Positions 22,856 to 29,924 of a DNA stretch of 37,220 nt are shown piece after piece. The position numbers and the translations under genes are program-made. The notes under the pieces were generated by a model that saw only the letters and a list, made by a program, of their open reading frames with translations, had not been told where the DNA came from and ran no database searches. The stretch is taken from IMG/VR virus record IMGVR_UViG_3300025697_000072, positions 1 to 37,220 of that record, one strand, 5' to 3'. The DNA is from a virus. Position 1 is the stretch's first letter. Each line of letters opens with the position of its first letter.

Positions 22856-22883
22856 TCTAACAAAACAGGAGGGGTGAAGATGA
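22854..22883 (+). repeat. 30-bp translation-start cassette, copy 2
   Basis: Identical to 22262-22291 (copy 1), including AGGAGGGGTGAAG and ATGA. It begins inside the stop codon of the upstream gene. The two copies are 592 bases apart and could support recombination that deletes or swaps the two genes between them. Confidence 0.9.
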
Positions 22884-23089
22884 AAGACGAAAAATATATT
22901 GATAGAAGTTGCGATGATGATATTATTGATATCGTGAGAAAGATTCTTTCAAATAGTGTATGGGAAATTGAGACTATTAATGAGGCTGTATTGTCTAAGT
23001 TAATGAGTTTACGAGGAACTCCGATAAAACACGATAAAACATTAAGAAATATAGATAAAGATTATAAAGAGTGGAAGAAATACAACTAA
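22880..23089 (+). CDS. Small early protein, acidic N-terminus
   Basis: A 69-residue protein from ATG 22880 (GTG 22874 is also in frame but overlaps the ribosome binding site). It starts 'MKDEKYIDRSCDDDIIDIVR' and is helical. It is read from copy 2 of the repeated start cassette. Function unknown. Confidence 0.55.
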   Translation: MKDEKYIDRSCDDDIIDIVRKILSNSVWEIETINEAVLSKLMSLRGTPIKHDKTLRNIDKDYKEWKKYN

Positions 23090-23099
23090 AGGAGGCATA

Positions 23100-23279
23100 A
23101 TGGAATCAACAAAGCAACAGATCGCAGACATAATCAAGGCGTTATACAAAAGATATACAGGGGTTGATATAGCCCGAAAGATAGACGTTAGCGTAGTTAC
23201 CCTGTACAGATACCAGCTAATGAAGATAAACAAGCCACATAGACGTATTCTTAAAGCATTGAAAAGGATTAAGATATGA
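23100..23279 (+). CDS. Small helix-turn-helix protein
   Basis: A 59-residue basic protein. 'GVDIARKIDVSVVTLYRYQL' fits a helix-turn-helix: an A-R-K first helix, a D-V turn and S-x-x-T-[LI]-x-R-[YW] in the recognition helix. AGGAGG precedes the ATG. Its size and place in the early operon suggest a transcription regulator. It overlaps the next start by four bases. Confidence 0.65.
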   Translation: MESTKQQIADIIKALYKRYTGVDIARKIDVSVVTLYRYQLMKINKPHRRILKALKRIKI

Positions 23280-23497
23280 AAACAAAATATATAGATATAA
23301 ACACAAGAGAAGTAAAAGAATTTAGAGATATAGTTTATGTTCATAGAAATATAAAAAGGCTACTTTGGCAATCTAGTAGAGCCGAAAGTAAATTATGGGA
23401 TAAACTAATAAAGAAGTATAAGTTAGATACAAACTATCTATATGGCTATAATACGGTCGTAAGAAAGTTAAAAAAACTGCATAAAAGGATTAAGTAA
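23276..23497 (+). CDS. Small basic early protein
   Basis: A 73-residue, very basic protein ('VYVHRNIKRLLWQSSRAESK', ending 'VVRKLKKLHKRIK'). Nucleic acid binding is possible by charge alone. The start overlaps the helix-turn-helix gene (ATGA) and the stop overlaps the next ATG. Confidence 0.5.
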   Translation: MKTKYIDINTREVKEFRDIVYVHRNIKRLLWQSSRAESKLWDKLIKKYKLDTNYLYGYNTVVRKLKKLHKRIK

Positions 23498-23589
23498 TGA
23501 GTATAATATTGCTCAGGGTAATAGTCGGAATATTTGCATTAAATTTCTTAATAGTGGTGTTTATGTATTTTAAATATGGAGGGAGATAA
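23497..23589 (+). CDS. 30-residue single-span membrane peptide
   Basis: ATG 23497 overlaps the previous stop. Residues 3-24 ('IILLRVIVGIFALNFLIVVF') form one membrane helix, followed by 'MYFKYGGR'. Its stop contains the next start (TAATG). It is one of three tiny membrane proteins within 900 bases. Confidence 0.55.
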   Translation: MSIILLRVIVGIFALNFLIVVFMYFKYGGR

Positions 23590-23825
23590 TGATTGATATT
23601 ATGGAGTTAAAAGTAGGCGACAAGGTTCATTATCAGCCAGAATATTACGGTAAAGATAAATGGGAAAATGGAATGATAAAAGAAATCCCTGATTTTAAAC
23701 AGATACCTGATTTCGAAGATGCTAAGGTAAGAGTAGTTTATCATTGCGCAGGTAACTGGGGATGCTTTGATAGTTACACAGGCGCATTAACTAGAGTAGA
23801 AGATTTAAACATAGGGTGGAAATAA
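23589..23825 (+). CDS. Small SH3-like phage protein
   Basis: A 78-residue protein with 'ELKVGDKVHYQPEYYGKDKW', 'ENGMIKEI' and 'VRVVYHCAGNWGCFDSYTGA', ending 'TRVEDLNIGWK'. I know this pattern from many phages as a short beta-barrel of unknown function. AGGGAG precedes the ATG. Confidence 0.65.
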   Translation: MIDIMELKVGDKVHYQPEYYGKDKWENGMIKEIPDFKQIPDFEDAKVRVVYHCAGNWGCFDSYTGALTRVEDLNIGWK

Positions 23826-23827
23826 TC

Positions 23828-23938
23828 ATGGATGGAATAGGATATCTATTGTTATGGCTTATATTCTTTGGATTGCCAGCGTGTTTAATTGTAAAGGCTA
23901 TAGGTAGGAAACCAATAATTAATAAGGGAGGGAAGTAA
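23828..23938 (+). CDS. 36-residue single-span membrane peptide
   Basis: 'MDGIGYLLLWLIFFGLPACL' continues through IVKA as one membrane helix, followed by a basic tail. It starts three bases after the preceding stop and carries the GGAGGGAAG site of the next gene in its last codons. Confidence 0.5.
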   Translation: MDGIGYLLLWLIFFGLPACLIVKAIGRKPIINKGGK

Positions 23939-23939
23939 A

Positions 23940-24260
23940 ATGGAAAGAGTAACTGAACTAAAGATTGAAGATTTGAAAAAAGGAGATATTGTTACTGTTT
24001 TAAATGGTTTAATTCTTTTAAATGGCATGGAAGATAATAGCTGTAAGGGTGATGTGCTAAAAATAAAGTCTATTTGTTATCCTTATGTAGTATTTGTAGA
24101 GCGTGGCGATGATTATAGATTTTCTTTAGATTTAAGGAAATATACACTAGGTAAATTATCAAAAGAATATATTAGAGCAATAAAAAGTAGAAGAAGAAAA
24201 AGAACAAAAAATACAAACAGAATAACAAAGTGGTTTAAAAAGCTAATAAGGAGCAAATAA
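23940..24260 (+). CDS. Early protein with SH3-like domain and basic tail
   Basis: A 106-residue protein. 'IEDLKKGDIVTVLNGLILLN' and 'YPYVVFVERGDDYRFSLDLR' suggest a small beta barrel; the last 35 residues are strongly basic ('RAIKSRRRKRTKNTNRITKW'). A nucleic acid role is possible. Function unknown. Confidence 0.55.
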   Translation: MERVTELKIEDLKKGDIVTVLNGLILLNGMEDNSCKGDVLKIKSICYPYVVFVERGDDYRFSLDLRKYTLGKLSKEYIRAIKSRRRKRTKNTNRITKWFKKLIRSK

Positions 24261-24391
24261 TGTTTATGACATGGGCTGAATTTGCAGTAGGCTTAACGTT
24301 TTTACTAATAGCAGGCAGGCTTGTAACAAAGAAGCATTTTGGGCTTGCTGTTGTGGCTGCAGGACTGTTTCTAATGGTTATTAATTACTAG
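24260..24391 (+). CDS. 43-residue two-span membrane protein
   Basis: 'FAVGLTFLLIAGRLV', then a short KKH loop, then 'FGLAVVAAGLFLMVI' give two membrane helices in 43 residues. The ATG overlaps the previous stop. It has the form of a small holin-like or membrane-stress protein, but lies in the early operon. Confidence 0.55.
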   Translation: MFMTWAEFAVGLTFLLIAGRLVTKKHFGLAVVAAGLFLMVINY

Positions 24392-24400
24392 GAGGATGAG

Positions 24401-24778
24401 ATGAAAAGAGAGATAAAGTTTCGGGCTTGGGATAAAGAGAAAGAAAAAATGTATGATTGGGAGCATATTTATAATATATATCGTAGGCTTGATAAAGAAC
24501 ATCCAATCGGAGTTACCGGAAGAGAGGATGACGATAGTAATATTAGGCTTATAGACGTAATTCTTATGCAATACACAGGTTTAAAGGATAGGAATGGTAA
24601 GGAGATTTATGAGGGAGATGAAGTTGAAGTTGGAAAACAATTTCCGAGCCGAGACTATGTGTTTTTTGAAAAAGGCATGTTTAGAACTAAAGCAAATGCG
24701 GTTGGAGTATTTAATGAGCATTGTAGGATTGTGGGTAATAAAACTGATAACTCTAAAATACTAAAGGAGACCAAATAA
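24401..24778 (+). CDS. YopX-family protein
   Basis: A 125-residue protein. 'IKFRAWDKEKEKMYDW' at the start, 'LMQYTGLKDRNGKEIYEGD' in the middle and 'VGVFNEHCRIVGN' later are the signature of the YopX family, common in phages of many hosts. The function of the family is unknown. GGAGGATGAG precedes the ATG, and the stop overlaps the next start. Confidence 0.9.
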   Translation: MKREIKFRAWDKEKEKMYDWEHIYNIYRRLDKEHPIGVTGREDDDSNIRLIDVILMQYTGLKDRNGKEIYEGDEVEVGKQFPSRDYVFFEKGMFRTKANAVGVFNEHCRIVGNKTDNSKILKETK

Positions 24779-25188
24779 TGCTAAACAAATACGAAAAGCT
24801 AACCGAACCCCACAAGATAATAAGCAATATATTTGATAATATAAACGCAGGAATGGAAGCAGGTAAAAAGCCAGCAGATAAAGCGATTGAGGAGTATGAG
24901 AGAAAATTTGATAAAACAAGAGTAGTAAAGAAAACATCGAATAAGCTACTGAAAGCAATGCTCAGGGATTTAAAAAAAGAGAAAGTTATTCTAAAGAAGT
25001 CATTATCTAAGGCCGGAGAATTTATTGAGGAACTAAAGCAATCCGAGGTAATAGCAAACGTGATAATTAAATCCACAAATGGAGTTATAAAAAAGTTGAA
25101 AGCAGAGAATAAGGAATTAAAAGCTAAACTCCGCAGGTTTGACGAGATATTTAACAATTTTGAATCTAAAAGAAAAGGTATAAAATGA
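24778..25188 (+). CDS. Coiled-coil early protein
   Basis: A 136-residue charged protein dominated by long helices ('VVKKTSNKLLKAMLRDLKKE', 'NGVIKKLKAENKELKAKLRR'), probably a coiled coil. There is no membrane segment or cysteine cluster. It overlaps the C5 methyltransferase start (ATGA). Function unknown. Confidence 0.55.
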   Translation: MLNKYEKLTEPHKIISNIFDNINAGMEAGKKPADKAIEEYERKFDKTRVVKKTSNKLLKAMLRDLKKEKVILKKSLSKAGEFIEELKQSEVIANVIIKSTNGVIKKLKAENKELKAKLRRFDEIFNNFESKRKGIK

Positions 25189-25823
25189 AAGTATTAAATC
25201 TTTACGCAGGAATTGGTGGAAATAGGAAGTTGTGGAAAGATGTTGATGTTACTGCTGTTGAGCTTAATCCAAAGATAGCAGCTATATATCAAGACTTCTT
25301 TCCACAAGATAAGGTTGTTGTGGGAGATGCACATGAGTATTTGCTAGAGCATTATAAAGAGTTTGATTTTATATGGAGTAGTCCACCTTGTCCGAGCCAC
25401 AGCGATATTAGGAGAATGGGTGTTTCCGCTGGAATGTATGAGGCGAAATATCCCGATATGAAGTTATGGCAGGAGATTATATTATTGAAATATTTTTGTA
25501 AAAATAAATATGTTGTGGAAAATGTTAAAAGTTATTATAAGCCGTTAATAAATCCACAAGAAAGTGGAAGGCATTATTTTTGGGCTAATTTTGCAATTAG
25601 AAACATAAACCTACCACCACTAAAAATTAGAGATATACATAAAAAAGAGATAAGAAACATGGTTAATTCTGAACTAGGCTTACACATCCTAAACGAAAGC
25701 AAAATAAATAGATACCCGGAATTATTTAATAACCAAAAGGAGAACAATCGTGATCATAATACCAATAACCAAGAAGAAAGCAGAAGAACAGGGATTCACG
25801 CCAATAACAGACTTCTATTGTAA
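25185..25823 (+). CDS. DNA (cytosine-5) methyltransferase with altered C-terminus
   Basis: A 212-residue protein with 'LNLYAGIGG' (motif I, residues 4-12), the catalytic C69 in 'WSSPPCPSHS' (motif IV) and 'VVENV' (motif VI, E112). It is short but has the core motifs, as in many phage enzymes. After 'RYPELF' the last about 31 residues read an alternative frame of the next gene and look unlike protein. One extra T in the T-run near 25727 would give a stop directly after that point, so a 1-base loss has probably extended the gene. It would methylate phage DNA against host restriction. Confidence 0.85.
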   Translation: MKVLNLYAGIGGNRKLWKDVDVTAVELNPKIAAIYQDFFPQDKVVVGDAHEYLLEHYKEFDFIWSSPPCPSHSDIRRMGVSAGMYEAKYPDMKLWQEIILLKYFCKNKYVVENVKSYYKPLINPQESGRHYFWANFAIRNINLPPLKIRDIHKKEIRNMVNSELGLHILNESKINRYPELFNNQKENNRDHNTNNQEESRRTGIHANNRLLL

Positions 25824-25956
25824 GAAAGAATGGCACATGCTCGAGGATTCAATCGAACAATTAGGGGACCTGGCGCATAGAGTAGTAAAAGATGGCAGAG
25901 GATTGGTGCTGTATCGGTTAGAGAGTGAAGTTGAAAAATTATATGAGGGGGAGTGA
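25750..25956 (+). CDS. Small conserved-looking phage protein (GTG start)
   Basis: A 68-residue protein beginning 'MIIIPITKKKAEEQGFTPIT' then 'DFYCKKEWHMLEDSIEQL'. AAGGAG at 25738 lies before GTG 25750. It overlaps the extended end of the methyltransferase by 74 bases; by its codon quality it is the real frame there. Function unknown. Confidence 0.65.
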   Translation: MIIIPITKKKAEEQGFTPITDFYCKKEWHMLEDSIEQLGDLAHRVVKDGRGLVLYRLESEVEKLYEGE

Positions 25957-26186
25957 TGAAAATTGCGCAAAAAATTACTTATTTACAAAAACATCATTTT
26001 GGGGAATGGTTAAAAGTAAGACAAGAGGTTGAAAATGAAATCTCTGATAAACAGTCATTATTTTGTATTTGTGGTCGTCTTGCAACAGGATTTCACGAAA
26101 TGAATTGTAGTAGATTTAAGAATAAAGTTACTAGCGAAACTGTAAAAAGACTAAAACACCTATTAACAATAACAAAAGGAGAATGA
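25956..26186 (+). CDS. Small Cys/His protein
   Basis: A 76-residue protein with 'LFCICGRLATGFHEMNCSRF', a possible C-x-C/H/C metal site. ATG 25956 overlaps the previous stop and GAGGGGGAG precedes it. Function unknown. Confidence 0.55.
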   Translation: MKIAQKITYLQKHHFGEWLKVRQEVENEISDKQSLFCICGRLATGFHEMNCSRFKNKVTSETVKRLKHLLTITKGE

Positions 26187-26187
26187 G

Positions 26188-26433
26188 ATGGGAAAACCAC
26201 TAGACGCACTATTCAAAGACATGGACAATGCAAAGGATAAGTTCTTTGCCGCAATAGACAGTGTAAGTAAAAAGAAACTTGACCCATACATAAAGACGCT
26301 TATAGATAAGATTGAGGAATTGGAGAGTGAATTGGGGGAGTTAAAGGTTATGTGTTCAAAGGATCAGTTGTATAGGTTAGCTTATATAATGAAACGTATA
26401 AAAGAAGATAATAACAAAAAGGAGAGCAAATAA
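26188..26433 (+). CDS. Small helical protein
   Basis: An 81-residue protein of charged helices ('IKTLIDKIEELESELGELKV'), likely a coiled coil. GGAGAATGAG precedes the ATG, and the stop overlaps the next start. Function unknown. Confidence 0.5.
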   Translation: MGKPLDALFKDMDNAKDKFFAAIDSVSKKKLDPYIKTLIDKIEELESELGELKVMCSKDQLYRLAYIMKRIKEDNNKKESK

Positions 26434-26660
26434 TGAAGAATATGAAGTCTAAGGGTGTGGGATTTTGCAAATCTCGTAGTATTAGACAATATAAAGATTG
26501 GTGCAATGACCCCGTAGTTAAAGGAGGAGAACATTGTCGTAAACATACCTGTATAAGACGTGGTTGTAAGAAAGAAGCGGTAACATATTATCCTCTACTA
26601 CTAAATAAACCTAGATTTTGCAGTAAACATGATAATGAATTTTTAAAGGAGGGCAAGTAA
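26433..26660 (+). CDS. Small Cys-rich zinc-binding protein
   Basis: A 75-residue protein with C12, 'DWCNDP', 'GEHCRKHTCIRRGCKK' and 'RFCSKH', enough for two metal sites. GGAGAG precedes the ATG. It is linked by overlapping stop/start codons to the exonuclease gene. Function unknown. Confidence 0.55.
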   Translation: MKNMKSKGVGFCKSRSIRQYKDWCNDPVVKGGEHCRKHTCIRRGCKKEAVTYYPLLLNKPRFCSKHDNEFLKEGK

Positions 26661-27268
26661 TGTTGGTATTGGATATCGAGACAAGTCCCATAGCACTAAA
26701 AGATTTACCGCCAGAAAACAAAGAATATTTGCAAGAGAAGTCTAAAAATAAACGGTCAGGCAAGATTATAGACGGCGAGGGTTATGGTCAAGGTGCAATA
26801 GGGAAATTTGAGCTATCAAAGATTCTCTGTTGTTGTGTAAAAGAAGATAAGGCTCCTATTGAGGCTTATTATGGAGACGAAGATGTAATTATACGTAGAG
26901 TGTTTAGTATGTTAGTCGGGCAAGACCACATCATAACATTCAACGGCAACAGCTTTGACCTGCCTATGCTTAAAATGCGCGGTCTTATTCACGGCTTATA
27001 TACCTATGCAATAGACTTTAACATTAAGGCATGGTCAGAGCAATGTATCGATGTTCGTTATCAACTAACAGATAAGTATGGAATCGGTGATCTAAAATAC
27101 TGGGCTCGTGTTTTCGGCATTGCCCCACCAAAATGGGATGAGGGTATGGATAAAAGCGATTTATCACAGTATCCCATAGAGCAAGTAGTTAAAGCGTGCA
27201 AATCCGATGTTCAATGTACTTATGAATTATATCAAAAACTTAATAATGCAATGAAAAAGGAGGCATAA
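26660..27268 (+). CDS. DnaQ/PolB-like 3'-5' exonuclease
   Basis: A 202-residue protein with the DEDD exonuclease layout: D5-I-E7 in 'MLVLDIETS' (Exo I), 'HIITFNGNSFDLPMLKMR' (Exo II, N-x-x-x-F-D) and 'ACKSDVQCTYELYQ' (Exo III, Y-x-x-D or D-V type). It most resembles the free-standing PolB-like exonuclease of phages. It precedes an annealing-type protein, so the pair probably handles DNA ends in recombination. Confidence 0.85.
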   Translation: MLVLDIETSPIALKDLPPENKEYLQEKSKNKRSGKIIDGEGYGQGAIGKFELSKILCCCVKEDKAPIEAYYGDEDVIIRRVFSMLVGQDHIITFNGNSFDLPMLKMRGLIHGLYTYAIDFNIKAWSEQCIDVRYQLTDKYGIGDLKYWARVFGIAPPKWDEGMDKSDLSQYPIEQVVKACKSDVQCTYELYQKLNNAMKKEA

Positions 27269-28182
27269 TGGCTAAAGAAAAAAGGACAGTAGACATACAT
27301 GGTAAGCAGTATGAGACAGTTGCAAGCAGAGTGGAACGCTTTAGAAAAGAGAAGGATTATGGCATAAATACGGTTTTGCTCCAAAATGATGAAACGCTAG
27401 TTGTTATGAAAGCGACAATCAAAGACGGAGATAGAATCGTTGCTTGTGGACACGCAGAAGAAAAGAGAGCAAGCTCGCAGATAAACAAAACTTCTGCACT
27501 TGAGAACTGCGAAACATCAGCCATAGGCAGAGCCTTAGCTTGTTTAGGTTATATTGGCACGGAGTTCGCTAGTGCTGACGAAGTGGCTCAAGCTATCCAT
27601 CAACAGACACGCACAGAAACAAAGCCAGCATATAAGAAACCCGAAATCGTACAAGAGCCAGCAAACAACCCACCACAGCAGACAACACAGCAAGAACCTG
27701 ATAAAACCCTAATATCAGATAAGCAGGTTGGAAGGTTCTTTGGCAAAGGTAAAGAATTTGGCTGGTCTACTGACGAACTTAAAGAACTTATCAAGACATT
27801 TCATTACGAACACACAAAAGATATAAAAAGAGATGATTACGCTAGAATTATAGAAACCATAGAGAAAGGCATTGCACCAAAAGACAAAAGAGAAGAGCTA
27901 TTAGATAAAATCAAAAAGGATTCAGACGAGAATATAGCCAGCTTACCTATAAATAATGGTGGTAAACAACCTGCTAAGAAATTCAAACTTGAACGAACAC
28001 CTATGGAAACCAAAATCCTAAATCTTAAAACCGAATTGAATGACGATATTTGGTACATGAACACACTGGTTGATAACTTTAACACGGAGGAGTTTGACGA
28101 AATGCCAGAGGAGAAACAGGAGGAATTTGCTACTCTTATTAAGTTTGAAATAGATAAAAGAAAGAAAGGTTTTAAATCATGA
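27268..28182 (+). CDS. Erf/Rad52-like single-strand annealing candidate
   Basis: A 304-residue protein. Residues about 20-115 contain 'RVERFRKEKDYGINTVLLQ', 'DRIVACGHAEEKRAS', and 'INKTSALENCETSAIGRALA' then 'CLGYIGTEFASADEVAQA'. The E-N-x-E-T-S-A-x-G-R-A-L block is the hallmark of a phage protein group close in pattern to Erf-type annealing proteins. A Gln/Pro linker and a C-terminal helical domain ('ISDKQVGRFFGKGKEFGWST') follow. The block is real; the annealing role is inferred from position after an exonuclease. Confidence 0.6.
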   Translation: MAKEKRTVDIHGKQYETVASRVERFRKEKDYGINTVLLQNDETLVVMKATIKDGDRIVACGHAEEKRASSQINKTSALENCETSAIGRALACLGYIGTEFASADEVAQAIHQQTRTETKPAYKKPEIVQEPANNPPQQTTQQEPDKTLISDKQVGRFFGKGKEFGWSTDELKELIKTFHYEHTKDIKRDDYARIIETIEKGIAPKDKREELLDKIKKDSDENIASLPINNGGKQPAKKFKLERTPMETKILNLKTELNDDIWYMNTLVDNFNTEEFDEMPEEKQEEFATLIKFEIDKRKKGFKS

Positions 28183-28523
28183 AGAAAAGATACATTGCAA
28201 AACCATTTCCAGAGAATATTAAAATGGCTGTATATGAGGCGCAAAATGGCTACTGCAAGAATTGTCTCAATCCAATACATAGCACACACCACAAACTACC
28301 AAATTCAGCACCAAACAGGGCTAAATATCCATTTTTCCTTAACAGCCCTATGAATGGGGTGGGCTTATGTCTAAACTGCCATAAAAACAAGGCTCACTTG
28401 TTTAAAATCACAACACAAGAGGCAGATGTATATGAACGCTGGCTTGTGAAACTAATGATAAACATGCCGTTTGCTTCTGATGAGGCAAATGGTATAACAT
28501 ATCAAAAAATAGGGAGGGGGTAA
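28179..28523 (+). CDS. HNH-type zinc-finger nuclease-like protein
   Basis: A 114-residue protein with C26-x-x-C29, H37-H38 in 'HSTHHKLPNSAPN', 'YPFFLNSPMNGVGLCLNCH' (C64, C67) and H73. This is a treble-clef HNH layout with all metal ligands. Phage proteins of this kind are often annotated as recombination nucleases. The ATG overlaps the annealing-protein stop. Confidence 0.7.
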   Translation: MKKRYIAKPFPENIKMAVYEAQNGYCKNCLNPIHSTHHKLPNSAPNRAKYPFFLNSPMNGVGLCLNCHKNKAHLFKITTQEADVYERWLVKLMINMPFASDEANGITYQKIGRG

Positions 28524-28524
28524 T

Positions 28525-28845
28525 ATGATAGATACAAACTATATCAAGATGTCTCATAATTGCAAAAGGGTACTTTTTATTCTAAAAGACGGAAAGCTAC
28601 ATCTTAACAGTGATATGTGGAATGTACTTAGTGGAGGATTTGCTCTGGCTGCGAGAATACATGACTTGAGAAATTACACCGATGAAGATGGCAAGCGTAT
28701 ATATAAGATTGAAAGCGGTAATCCTGAACACTTCAACAAGGTTAGGCAAAGTCGGGGTGATTGGTATTATCAATTACAGCCTATAATGAGACTGGGACAG
28801 AGACAGCAAAGCTTATACCCAACTGGGCTTATAGCTAAAACATGA
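28525..28845 (+). CDS. Early protein of unknown function
   Basis: A 106-residue protein with 'CKRVLFILKDGKLHLNSDMW' and 'GGFALAARIHDLRNY', a possible winged helix. GAGGGGG precedes the ATG. The stop overlaps the micro-ORF that leads into the methyltransferase cassette. Confidence 0.55.
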   Translation: MIDTNYIKMSHNCKRVLFILKDGKLHLNSDMWNVLSGGFALAARIHDLRNYTDEDGKRIYKIESGNPEHFNKVRQSRGDWYYQLQPIMRLGQRQQSLYPTGLIAKT

Positions 28846-28895
28846 TAACAAAAATATTCCCATATACGCTTATAACTATTTGTGTGGTGTGGTGA
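28842..28895 (+). CDS. 17-codon leader ORF of the methyltransferase cassette
   Basis: ATG 28842 overlaps the previous stop (ATGA), and its own stop overlaps the methyltransferase ATG (TGATG). The peptide ends 'ITICVVW'. An independent short ORF before the second cassette gene ends with the same residues (29878-29913). This could couple translation. The shared end may also be just the copied DNA. Confidence 0.4.
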   Translation: MITKIFPYTLITICVVW

Positions 28896-28906
28896 TGAAA
28901 CTTAAT
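28870..28906 (+). repeat. 5' cassette border, copy 1 (37 bp)
   Basis: Identical to 29888-29924. It covers the end of the leader ORF, TGATG and the first four codons (M-K-L-N) of the methyltransferase. See copy 2. Confidence 0.92.
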
Positions 28907-29827
28907 ACTATAATATGTGGGAAAGCGGAGGATGTATTAAAAACCTTTCCTGATGGGTGTGTGAATATGTGTGTTACAAGTCCTCCATATTGGGCTTTGA
29001 GAAATTACGGGGTAGATGGTCAGCTTGGATTAGAGCCGACATTTCAGGAATATATAACTAGATTGTGTGATATTTTTGACGAGGTTAAACGAGTATTAAA
29101 AAAAGAGGGAACTTGCTGGGTGAATATGGGTGATACTTATAGTAATTCTGGCGGCGCCGGCAGTCAATATAAGGCAAATAAATTTGAACGAGACAAGGGG
29201 ATAAGTAGTGATAGTAGGCATTATGGTGGTCATACTTGTGATGATTTACAAGAAAAATGCCTTTGCCAAATCCCCTCACGCTTTGCAATAGAAATGTGTA
29301 ATCGTGGCTGGATATTACGCAATGAAATAATCTGGCACAAGCCGAATTGTATGCCGTCAAGTGCTAAAGATAGATTTACTGTGGATTTTGAAAAGATATT
29401 CTTCTTCACGAAAAGCAAGAAGTATTATTTTGAAACACAGTATGAAAATAACAAATTAAGCGTAAAGTGGAAAGAACCGAACAAAAAATACTTACACAAA
29501 ACAAGTGGAGATAGCGAAACATCACAAATAAAAAAATTTAATAGAGTTGGAAGCATAAATAACAACAGAAACAAACGCTGTGTATGGAAAATAAACACAA
29601 AACCATACAAAGAAGCTCATTTTGCTACATATCCGCCAGCTTTAATAGAAACGCCTATAAAAGCAGGTTGTCCGAAAGGTGGTATAGTTTTAGACCCATT
29701 TTTCGGTTCAGGAACATCAGGACTTGTGGCTAAAAATCTTAATAGAAATTATATAGGTATTGAACTTAACAAAGAATACATTAAAATAGCAGAACGCAGA
29801 CTAGCACAAGGGGTATTAGGGATATGA
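28895..29827 (+). CDS. Beta-class DNA methyltransferase (N4-cytosine or N6-adenine)
   Basis: A 310-residue protein. 'CVTSPPYWALRN' holds the catalytic S29-P-P-Y-W motif IV near the start, and 'GIVLDPFFGSGTSGLVA' with 'NYIGIELNKEY' (motif I and the SAM strand) near the end. This order, catalytic then SAM-binding, marks the beta class. S-P-P-Y is typical of N4-cytosine enzymes, but N6-adenine is possible. No restriction gene is attached. Both gene borders are copied around the next gene. It ends 'QGVLGI'. Start ATG 28895 follows GGTGTGGTG. Confidence 0.85.
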   Translation: MKLNTIICGKAEDVLKTFPDGCVNMCVTSPPYWALRNYGVDGQLGLEPTFQEYITRLCDIFDEVKRVLKKEGTCWVNMGDTYSNSGGAGSQYKANKFERDKGISSDSRHYGGHTCDDLQEKCLCQIPSRFAIEMCNRGWILRNEIIWHKPNCMPSSAKDRFTVDFEKIFFFTKSKKYYFETQYENNKLSVKWKEPNKKYLHKTSGDSETSQIKKFNRVGSINNNRNKRCVWKINTKPYKEAHFATYPPALIETPIKAGCPKGGIVLDPFFGSGTSGLVAKNLNRNYIGIELNKEYIKIAERRLAQGVLGI

Positions 29828-29871
29828 ACAAACTACTTGACAAACCAAAATTAAAAGAAGATTAATAGAGG
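29813..29871 (+). repeat. 3' cassette border, copy 1 (59 bp)
   Basis: Identical to 30492-30550. It covers the last codons of the methyltransferase, a 13-codon ORF and the next AGAGG. Confidence 0.92.
29824..29865 (+). CDS. 13-codon micro-ORF in the 3' border, copy 1
   Basis: ATG 29824 overlaps the methyltransferase stop (ATGA). The peptide is MNKLLDKPKLKED. The same ORF recurs at 30503-30544. It may couple translation across the border or simply be part of the copied DNA. Confidence 0.3.
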   Translation: MNKLLDKPKLKED

Positions 29872-29877
29872 AGAGTT

Positions 29878-29913
29878 ATGGATCTAATTATAACTATTTG
29901 TGTGGTGTGGTGA
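29878..29913 (+). CDS. 11-codon leader ORF of the second cassette
   Basis: ATG 29878 follows GAGGAGAG and ends 'ITICVVW', with its stop overlapping ATG 29913 (TGATG). Its last seven codons match those of the first leader; its start differs. The independent good ribosome binding site supports its translation. Confidence 0.4.
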   Translation: MDLIITICVVW

Positions 29914-29924
29914 TGAAACTTAAT
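29888..29924 (+). repeat. 5' cassette border, copy 2 (37 bp)
   Basis: Identical to 28870-28906; the copies lie 1018 bases apart. Different genes follow the two copies. Confidence 0.92.
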
